Of a stretch of 62,497 bases of DNA, positions 55,873 to 62,497 are shown piece by piece; within the stretch, counting starts at the first letter, position 1; every line of letters begins with the position of its first letter. The notes under the pieces were generated by a model, which did no database searches, was not told the DNA's origin, and worked only from the letters and a program-made list of their open reading frames with translations. A program made the translations under genes and the position numbers. Origin of the DNA: Planctomycetaceae bacterium (lineage in GTDB: Bacteria > Planctomycetota > Planctomycetia > Planctomycetales > Planctomycetaceae). The DNA lies in contig JAGQPX010000034.1 of NCBI GenBank assembly GCA_020426505.1, positions 1 to 62,497 on the forward strand, read 5' to 3'.

Positions 55873-56080
55873 GGGCGGCCCATCGTAGCGAGATGATTCA
55901 CCCGACCCAAGCCGACGGCTCCGCTGTCGATCGGATGCCCCTTCACCTCGACCTCTCGGTTCAATCGCGGTGCAGAGAAATCGCGACTCGGATGCTGCTG
56001 TGAGTCGAGATCGGTATCATCAAAACATCGCTGAGTCTGCAATGGTCAACCCTACTCCTCGACTCCAGGGACGTGTCGCT

Positions 56081-57319
56081 ATGAAACACTTCTCACTCGC
56101 AACTCTTCTCTTCATCTGTCTGGCCTCCACGGTCAACGCTGACGACTGGCTGCAGTGGCGTGGTCCGGTACGAGATGGCAAATCGGCGGAAACCGGTCTC
56201 TTGCAACAATGGAGAGAAGGCGGGCCGGCCCTGCGTTGGAAGCGGACCGACATCGGCACCGGATACTCGTCGCCCGCGATCGCGGCTGGCGTGCTGTATG
56301 TGCAAACAACACGAGGCGAGGAGGAACTCGCCCTCGCCCTCAATGAGCAAACCGGCGAGGACAAGTGGTCGGTTCCCATCGGCAAGGTTGGCAAGAATCG
56401 TGGGCCACAGTACCCCGGCACCCGCAGCACCCCGACCGTCGATGGCGATCGTATCTACTGCCTGTCCTCGGACGGAGAGTTGACCTGTCTCGATGTGGCC
56501 AGCGGCGAACAGAAATGGCAACGCCAACTCAAAAATGACTTCGCAGGCGTGTACGGCGCGTGGGCCTATTCGGAGTCGGTGTTGATCGACGATGACAATC
56601 TCATCTGCACGCCGGGGGGCGATCGGGCGTCACTCGTGGCACTCAATAAACTGACGGGTGAGACAATTTGGGAGTCAGCGGTGCCGGACGGAGGCTCAGC
56701 GGAGTATTCGTCGATCATGATCGCAGACGGTGGCGGACGGAAGCAGTACGTGCAGTTCGTTCGCTCAGGACTCGTGGGAGTCGACGCGTCATCCGGCGAG
56801 TTCTTGTGGATGTACGGAAAGATCATTGACCCGGGGGCAAACATTCTCACGCCGATCGTCGAGGGGGATAACGTGTTTGCAGCAGGGTCTCGCACGGGGG
56901 GAGGTCTCGTTCAGCTCAAGGCTGACGGCGACGGAGTGACGGCTGAGGAGATCTACTTCAACAACAAGCTCACGCCTTCCATCGGAGGAGCCGTGTTGCT
57001 TGATGGTCACCTCTATGGTGCCACCAGTGCTGGCCTGTTCTGTGCGGACCTCATGACGGGCGAATTCAAGTGGCAGGAACGTTCGGTCGGAGCCGCCTCC
57101 GTGTGTTACGCCGACGGACGGCTCTACGCGAGAGGGCACAAGTCAGGCGAGGTTGCGTTGATCGAAGCAACGCCCGAGGCGTATCGCGAACAGGGTCGAT
57201 TCGAGCAACCGGACCGCAGTCTGAAGCCCGCATGGCCGCACCCCGTCGTGGCCAACGGCGGACTCTACCTCCGCGACTGGGAATCACTGCACTGTTACGA
57301 CATCAAAGCGGCAGAGTGA
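56081..57319 (+). CDS. Exported PQQ-type beta-propeller protein
   Basis: 412 residues from the ATG at 56081, which starts a clear signal peptide (ends near NADDW). Repeated blades of the PQQ-like family are seen: DWLQWRGPVRDG, ALNEQTGEDKW, CLDVASGEQKW, ALNKLTGETIWE, GVDASSGEFLW and CADLMTGEFKW. No quinone-ligand set or heme motif is visible, so it is probably a structural or binding propeller of the kind common in Planctomycetes. It is followed after 47 bases by a ceramidase-like gene, so the two may be co-transcribed. Confidence 0.82.
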   Translation: MKHFSLATLLFICLASTVNADDWLQWRGPVRDGKSAETGLLQQWREGGPALRWKRTDIGTGYSSPAIAAGVLYVQTTRGEEELALALNEQTGEDKWSVPIGKVGKNRGPQYPGTRSTPTVDGDRIYCLSSDGELTCLDVASGEQKWQRQLKNDFAGVYGAWAYSESVLIDDDNLICTPGGDRASLVALNKLTGETIWESAVPDGGSAEYSSIMIADGGGRKQYVQFVRSGLVGVDASSGEFLWMYGKIIDPGANILTPIVEGDNVFAAGSRTGGGLVQLKADGDGVTAEEIYFNNKLTPSIGGAVLLDGHLYGATSAGLFCADLMTGEFKWQERSVGAASVCYADGRLYARGHKSGEVALIEATPEAYREQGRFEQPDRSLKPAWPHPVVANGGLYLRDWESLHCYDIKAAE

Positions 57320-57366
57320 CCACGCATTCGACCCGTCGAAATCCCAACTTTCGGGAGCAATGCCCC

Positions 57367-58827
57367 ATGATTCGTATGCAAGGTTTGCGATCTGCTGCGA
57401 GTGTCGTGCTGGTCTTGTCTGTGACGTGTCTGCTGCACGCAGACGACACGATCATGATGCGAGCCGGGACGGCGAAAGCTGTCATCACACCGCAGGACGG
57501 TGACGACCTGACGCTTGTGATGGGTATCAAACCGTCCGGGGTGACGCACGACATCTATGCCCGCGCACTGGTGCTTAGCGACGGCGAGCAACGACTGGCG
57601 ATCGTGACGTACGATCTCAACTGCCTCGACGTCGCGACGCCCATCCTCCGCAAGCGGTGCAGAGACGAACTCGACATTGATGCATCACGACTCATCATTC
57701 TCTCGACGCACAATCATGCGGCTCCGATTCAAATCGTACCGGACAACTTCGAGTACGGACGCTGGCTCGCGGACCGCAGCTTCGACCTGATCAAGGATGC
57801 CATCGCTGCTGAACAAGGACCAGCACGGGTGAAGATCGGCAGCGGAGAAGGTCACTTCGTGCAGAGTGTCGGACACGCACCGGTCGACTCCGAGATTCAG
57901 GTGATGCAGGTCGACTTGAATGACAAACCGTTGGCTGTCCTCTTCAATCACCCGACACATCCGTTGCAGTTCTCACGCACGGAGATCGACACGGGACATC
58001 CGGGGTACGCCGTCGACCAGATCGAAGCTCAGGTTCCCGGCGTGATGGCGATGTACGCAGACGCCTGCGGCGGCAATCAGTTTCCCGATCGTGGCACGGT
58101 CATGTACGGCACCAAAGAGCAGATGATCGAGTTGGGGCACGAACTCGCGTCAGCCGTGCTGGGAATCATCGACCAGCCACTCCTGGATGTCACCGGTCGC
58201 ATCACGTCCAAACTGGAAGTCATCCCACTCCCTTTGGACGAGCCGCTCTCCTACGAGGACGCCAAGCAACTCGCAAAAGAGGAACGCGTGCCCCTCGATA
58301 TCGGACTGGTCCCGTACCCGCATCCCGATCGCGGGACGAACTGGATCCGCCAGCTGCTCAAGCATCACGAGGAGAACATCCCGTTCCCCAAGCTGACGAC
58401 CGATCGTGTCTGTACGGATGATGCATTCCTTGTCCGCGAGTACGAGGAGCCACGCGAGTTTCCCTGCGAGTATGAAGAGGTGATTGTGACCCGCATTGGC
58501 CCGATGGCGTTCGTCGCTATGCAGGGCGAGGTCTGCGCGCCGATCGGCATGCGGGTCAAAGATCACCTCCGCCGGTTCGGTCTGCCAATGATGGTGTTCG
58601 CCTACATGGGCGAACACAACCTCTACATCCCCACGCGGGAGTTGGTCCGGGTCGATGCGTATCAGGCGAAGGTGATCCGCATCCAGTACGCCTCCCCCGT
58701 CGGCTGGGCGCCCGAGGTCGAGGATGAGATGGTCCGAGGCGTGATCAAGGTCGTACGGTCGGTGTTCGACGACGTGCCTTCCACGAAACAGAAAAGTCTC
58801 GAAGAGCAATTCGAAGCGGCTCAATAA
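57367..58827 (+). CDS. Neutral/alkaline ceramidase-like exported hydrolase
   Basis: 486 residues from the ATG at 57367; the frame upstream to 57070 is antisense-like read-through without similarity. The signal peptide ends near LLHADD. The N-terminal domain of the neutral ceramidase family is recognisable: AGTAKAVITP, DIYARALVLSDG, IILSTHNHAAP (metal-binding His pair), VLFNHPTHPLQF and YADACGGNQF. It lacks the C-terminal Ig-like ceramidase domain. The real substrate may be another amide; such homologues are frequent in Planctomycetes. It is convergent with the Tat protein gene. Confidence 0.75.
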   Translation: MIRMQGLRSAASVVLVLSVTCLLHADDTIMMRAGTAKAVITPQDGDDLTLVMGIKPSGVTHDIYARALVLSDGEQRLAIVTYDLNCLDVATPILRKRCRDELDIDASRLIILSTHNHAAPIQIVPDNFEYGRWLADRSFDLIKDAIAAEQGPARVKIGSGEGHFVQSVGHAPVDSEIQVMQVDLNDKPLAVLFNHPTHPLQFSRTEIDTGHPGYAVDQIEAQVPGVMAMYADACGGNQFPDRGTVMYGTKEQMIELGHELASAVLGIIDQPLLDVTGRITSKLEVIPLPLDEPLSYEDAKQLAKEERVPLDIGLVPYPHPDRGTNWIRQLLKHHEENIPFPKLTTDRVCTDDAFLVREYEEPREFPCEYEEVIVTRIGPMAFVAMQGEVCAPIGMRVKDHLRRFGLPMMVFAYMGEHNLYIPTRELVRVDAYQAKVIRIQYASPVGWAPEVEDEMVRGVIKVVRSVFDDVPSTKQKSLEEQFEAAQ

Positions 58828-58846
58828 CGCATCCGCATGTGACGGG

Positions 58847-60121
58847 TCACGCTCCCCGGAAGTTCGACTCTCGCGGGCCCATGTACTTCACGCCCATCTC
58901 CGGCGTGTCAATCTTCACCTGTCCGGCATGCAGTGAGTCAACGCCACCGATGACCATTCCGGACGTCAACAGCGTGCGTTCGACCGGGTAGGGGGCACGG
59001 TCTTCGTTCACCAGAGTCTCGATGTGACGTGCCAGCGGATTGAAGAAGTCGGCTGTCGTCGAACCGTGGCCCGGCATCGGCAGGTACATCTGGCATGCGA
59101 CGACCTCGTCAGTGTCGCTGCGGAGGCCCGCGTAGTTGAAGTCCTGAATGCCAGTCAGAAACATCGTGGTGCGGAAGCCGTCGCGATGCTCGATGAAGTA
59201 GACCGTCATCTCGGGCAGGGCTTTTTGGGCCCACTCGAATGTGACCGCATCCGTCGGGAACCCGCCTTCGACCGGCAGGTTGTGACTGCAACAGAGAGCC
59301 GAGACCATCAATCGCCGCGTCGTCTCACGATCCGAGCCTGCGAGGATCTCCCACACCTTTTTGCCTTGGACGGCATGCACACTCTCGATGCCCACTTCAC
59401 CACCCTTGCGTCGCTCGGACATACACTGGGCCGTTTCGAGGGCATGGAAGTCGTAGCTGTCGACTCCGCCGTACCCGACACACACACTCTCCTTGAGAGG
59501 CACCCCGTACGGCATATCGATTCCTGGCAACCGCCAAGTCACCGGCAGCGACGAGCCAGCGAGAAACGGAAAATCCAACCGTCGTGAGTCCTCGACCATT
59601 TCGACACACTCGTCCCATTTTGTCGAGAGATGTTTGTCATTGAACACCGGAACCGATCGCCCGCTGTCCTCGAACACCTTGACCACTTGCTTGAAGAAGT
59701 CGTACCGCGGATATCGAGTTTGCCCCTTCTCGTTGCGGGGGTAGTTCCCATGCTCGGCGATGATCACAACGCCATCGACCGCCAGTTTGTCTCCGCCAAG
59801 CGTCAAGGCCTCAGCGATCGTGTCGAACTGGTTGAGTTTGTGTCGCTTGATCCGTTCGCGACCGAGGTCGTTCTCCGGGAACTGGTCGATGTAGATCGAT
59901 GCGACATCGAATCGCGGTGCCTGCCAATGTCCCTTCCATGCGTAACCCAGGGTGTGACGATCGAGGAAGTGCTGCGCGTGCGAGTGACGATGCACGACCG
60001 TGCCAATGAATGCGATCTTCTTGCGAGACCCCTGATCAGCAGCCCACGCGGGTGAGGCTCCCCATGCGGTTGCAGCGAGAGCGGACGTCGAAGCAGCGAG
60101 AAAAGATCGTCGATTGAGCAT
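58847..60121 (-). CDS. Tat-exported protein of unknown function
   Basis: 424 residues. It begins with a Tat-like signal, NRRSFLAASTSALAATAWG, with a cleavage site near AWAAD. The mature protein has KKIAFIGTVVHRHSHAQHF, GVVIIAEHGNYPRNEKGQTRYPRYDFFKQV and SVPVFNDKHLSTKW, an alpha/beta fold with many conserved His and Asp. No named enzyme family is recognised. It lies on the opposite strand between two ceramidase-like genes, and divergent from the second across 153 bases. Confidence 0.65.
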   Translation of the reverse strand: MLNRRSFLAASTSALAATAWGASPAWAADQGSRKKIAFIGTVVHRHSHAQHFLDRHTLGYAWKGHWQAPRFDVASIYIDQFPENDLGRERIKRHKLNQFDTIAEALTLGGDKLAVDGVVIIAEHGNYPRNEKGQTRYPRYDFFKQVVKVFEDSGRSVPVFNDKHLSTKWDECVEMVEDSRRLDFPFLAGSSLPVTWRLPGIDMPYGVPLKESVCVGYGGVDSYDFHALETAQCMSERRKGGEVGIESVHAVQGKKVWEILAGSDRETTRRLMVSALCCSHNLPVEGGFPTDAVTFEWAQKALPEMTVYFIEHRDGFRTTMFLTGIQDFNYAGLRSDTDEVVACQMYLPMPGHGSTTADFFNPLARHIETLVNEDRAPYPVERTLLTSGMVIGGVDSLHAGQVKIDTPEMGVKYMGPRESNFRGA

Positions 60122-60223
60122 GAGAAAGGCCTTCCTCTTGTCGGTGGGTGTGCAGGGCGGGCGAGGAATCTATGATGTCACTTACGAACGGTTCGTGCAA
60201 CAACGCACTGACGTCACAACATC

Positions 60224-60246
60224 CCCTCTCCCCTTGAGGGAGAGGG
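60224..60246. repeat. 9-bp inverted repeat upstream of the second ceramidase-like gene
   Basis: CCCTCTCCC (60224-60232) and GGGAGAGGG (60238-60246) around a 5-base loop. Just upstream, ACGAAC-G-GTTCGT (60184-60196) is a second dyad. This CCTCTCCC...GGGAGAGG form is a widespread bacterial repeat type; here it lies in the leader of the next gene. Confidence 0.45.
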
Positions 60247-60274
60247 ACGCGCCTGTCACCCAGAGGAACTCCTG

Positions 60275-62395
60275 ATGAAACACTTGCTTCGTGTCTGCCT
60301 GAGCTGTGTGACGATCCTTGTGCTTACGAGTTACGTGCACGCAGAGTTCCGTGTCGGAGCTGCAACCGTGGATGTCACGCCCGATCATTTGCCCGTGCTC
60401 GTGAACGGTGGCATGCTCAGTCGGACGATCGACACGGTCAACACACGACTGCACGCACGGTCGATCGTGCTTGATGACGGCAACGAACGGCTGGCGATCG
60501 TCGTGGTCGACAGTTGCATGATGCCACGACCGTTGCTCGATGATGCAAAAGCACTCGCTGCCACGCGGACCGAGATCGCAACCGATCGCATGCTCATCTC
60601 AGCCACGCACACTCACTCAGCACCATCGACGATGAGTTGCCTCGGCACCGAAGCGGACGATGCTTATGTTCCATTCCTGAGAGAGAGGCTGGCCGAGGCA
60701 ATCGCAGCGGCGGAGGCGAATCTCGAACCGGCTCAAGTCGGCTGGGCGGTCGGCAATGCGGCTGAGTACACTGCTCTCCGACGTTGGATCAGGCGACCGG
60801 ACCGAATCGTCAACGACCCGTTCGGCAACCCGACCGTCAGGGCCAACATGCATGCCGGTGCGAACTGGGATGACGTCACCGGCGAGTCGGGTCCGGAAGA
60901 TCCGGACTTGTCGCTCATCGCGTTTCAGTCGACGGAAGGTCGACCGATTGCCGTGCTGGCCAACTTCTCGATGCACTACTTCAGTGATCAGGCATTGAGC
61001 GCGGACTACTTTGGTCTGTTCTGTGAGGGCCTGCAACAGCATTTGGGCACCGGAGCGAGCGATGACCATCCGCCATTCGTCGGCGTCATGTCGCATGGAT
61101 GCAGCGGCGACATCTGGCGACGTGACTACAAGATCCCTGCAGACAAACGCAACGATGCACAGAAGATTGACGAGTTCTCACAGGGACTACTGAACATCGC
61201 ACTCGAAACGTACGACACCATCGAGTACCAGTCGGAGGTCGACTTGGCGATGGCTGAGACGCGGATGCAACTGAACTACCGCGTCCCCGATCAGCAACGG
61301 CTCGAATGGTCAAAGCAGGTCGTCGCTGAAATGGGCGAACGACCTCCGAAGGATACGACTGAAGTCTATGCCCGCGAGCAAATCATCCTGTATGAACGAC
61401 AGTCGACCGAGATTGTTCTGCAGGCACTCCGCATCGGCGACATCGCGATTGCCACGACCCCCAACGAAACGTACGCACTGAGTGGACTCAAGCTCAAACT
61501 GCAAAGTCCGCTGTCGAAAACAATGGTGATCGAGTTGGCGAACGGAGGCGATGGCTACATTCCGCCGCCCGAGCAACACCTTCTCGGTGGTTACAACACG
61601 TGGCCGGCACGGTCAGCCGGGCTGGAGGTGACTGCTGAGCCGAAGATTGTCGAGGCGGACCTGCAACTGTTGGAGCAGGTCGCCACACAGCCGCGTCACC
61701 AGTACCGCCAGAGTCGGGGTGCTTTGGCTCAAGCCGTTCTTGATGCGAAACCGATCGCCTACTGGCGGCTCGACGAGTTTGCTGGACCGCTCGCCGCCGA
61801 CGCAACAGGAAACGACCATGCTGCGACCTACGAGCCGGGAGTCGTGTTCTTTCTGGAGGGACCCGAGTCGCACAGCTTCTGCGTCAAAGATGAGACCAAC
61901 AGAGCTGCTCACTTTGCGGGAGGGCGTCTTCGCAGTTCGCTCTCGTCGCTGGATGTTGAGTATTCCATGTCACTCTGGTGCTGGAACGGCATGCCCACGG
62001 ATGCACATGAGATGGCCGGCTGGATGTTCTCACGCGACCGCGATCATGGTGTCTCATCATCGAGTGTTCACCTCGGCCTCGGCGGCACATCCCATCCCGG
62101 CAAACTCGTCCTGCTGCACAACGGCGAAACGCTCGCAGGTCGCACCCCACTCGAACGCTGGACATGGCACCACGTCGTCCTCGTCTGCGTGAACGAACAA
62201 ACGCACGTTTACCTCGACGGCAACCCGGAGCCTGAGATCAGCGTCGAGTCAGAAGTCGCTGCGACACCAATCAACGACCTGTTTTTCGGCGGACGTAGTG
62301 ACAACCAATCCAATTGGGAAGGCCGCCTGGACGAGATCGCCATCTTCGATAGAGCACTGAGTCCCGACGAAGTAGAAACCCTGTCTGCGGAATGA
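60275..62395 (+). CDS. Neutral ceramidase-like exported hydrolase fused to a LamG-type domain
   Basis: 706 residues with a signal peptide ending near VHAEF. The ceramidase-type N-domain covers about 25-430: GAATVDVTP, RLHARSIVLDDG, LISATHTHSAPST, VLANFSMHYFSD, SHGCSGDIWRRDY. From about 490 to the end a concanavalin-like LamG domain follows (AYWRLDEFAGPLAADATGN, SMSLWCWNG, HVYLDGN, FFGGRSDNQSNWEGRLDEIAIFDRAL), which probably binds carbohydrate. GAGGA precedes the ATG. It would hydrolyse amide-linked lipid or glycan material outside the cell. After its stop, 102 bases to the window end hold nothing recognisable. Confidence 0.78.
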   Translation: MKHLLRVCLSCVTILVLTSYVHAEFRVGAATVDVTPDHLPVLVNGGMLSRTIDTVNTRLHARSIVLDDGNERLAIVVVDSCMMPRPLLDDAKALAATRTEIATDRMLISATHTHSAPSTMSCLGTEADDAYVPFLRERLAEAIAAAEANLEPAQVGWAVGNAAEYTALRRWIRRPDRIVNDPFGNPTVRANMHAGANWDDVTGESGPEDPDLSLIAFQSTEGRPIAVLANFSMHYFSDQALSADYFGLFCEGLQQHLGTGASDDHPPFVGVMSHGCSGDIWRRDYKIPADKRNDAQKIDEFSQGLLNIALETYDTIEYQSEVDLAMAETRMQLNYRVPDQQRLEWSKQVVAEMGERPPKDTTEVYAREQIILYERQSTEIVLQALRIGDIAIATTPNETYALSGLKLKLQSPLSKTMVIELANGGDGYIPPPEQHLLGGYNTWPARSAGLEVTAEPKIVEADLQLLEQVATQPRHQYRQSRGALAQAVLDAKPIAYWRLDEFAGPLAADATGNDHAATYEPGVVFFLEGPESHSFCVKDETNRAAHFAGGRLRSSLSSLDVEYSMSLWCWNGMPTDAHEMAGWMFSRDRDHGVSSSSVHLGLGGTSHPGKLVLLHNGETLAGRTPLERWTWHHVVLVCVNEQTHVYLDGNPEPEISVESEVAATPINDLFFGGRSDNQSNWEGRLDEIAIFDRALSPDEVETLSAE

Positions 62396-62497
62396 CCACC
62401 GACCGGTGGCATGCCAATTACCAGACAGAAAACGTTCAGTCAATCGAAGGCGTCAATGTATTGGAATGCCGGAGAGCGTATTTGAAAAGGGTTAGTT

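Noticed and set aside
57070..57366. N-terminal extension of the first ceramidase-like protein
   Set aside because: It overlaps the PQQ propeller gene in another frame and is Arg-rich shadow sequence. A clean signal peptide starts at 57367.

Overview
The window looks like the chromosome of a planctomycete (Planctomycetota, probably Planctomycetales). The evidence is the protein families: a DUF1559 prepilin-like protein with an H-X9-DG tail, a DUF1501 Tat-exported protein, a DUF1570 peptidase-like protein, PQQ-type beta-propellers, two neutral-ceramidase-like secreted enzymes, many short lipoproteins, and a MoxR/DUF58/transglutaminase operon. Genes are densely packed, often abutting or overlapping, on both strands. 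No tRNA, rRNA operon, CRISPR array or insertion sequence was seen. || Layout. 1-9.7 kb is mostly housekeeping metabolism: a partial cobalamin-type methionine synthase coupled to a sulfotransferase, aspartate-semialdehyde dehydrogenase (asd), a formyltransferase-like protein, a decayed aspartyl protease, diaminopimelate decarboxylase (lysA), a tandem universal stress protein, a cysteine desulfurase and an M48 lipoprotein protease. asd and lysA are both steps of the aspartate-to-DAP/lysine route. 9.9-16.3 kb holds secreted or accessory enzymes: a metallophosphatase fused to a beta-propeller phytase, a sialidase-like protein, a DCC oxidoreductase, an aspartoacylase-family deacylase and a 2-hydroxyacid dehydrogenase. 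16.3-20.8 kb is the MoxR-DUF58-transglutaminase operon. 21.2-27.6 kb holds two lipoproteins, SpoVR and a rhomboid protease. || 28.4-33.0 kb is a compact minus-strand virion-head module: portal, small unknown, protease/scaffold, decoration-like and HK97-type major capsid. No terminase, tail, lysis, integrase or attachment site is visible, and the flanks are ordinary planctomycete genes. This is the best candidate for an unusual system. || 33.2-47.3 kb has envelope proteins, MOSC, an MntR-type regulator facing a prepilin-like gene across a double palindromic operator, ScpB, a DUF1570 protein, a CsrA family protein whose ribosome-binding site is itself a consensus CsrA hairpin, GlpF, a nucleoside-hydrolase homologue with altered active-site residues, RsgA, an FHA protein and the RNase P RNA. 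47.4-62.4 kb is rich in exported proteins: an FAD oxidoreductase with a golvesin-like domain, a hemerythrin-like protein, aldo/keto reductase, a membrane coiled-coil protein, DUF1501, an MFS transporter, a PQQ propeller, and two ceramidase-like enzymes around a Tat protein. || Coordinates, start codons and motifs were read by eye. Family names rest on recognised motifs, not on searches.
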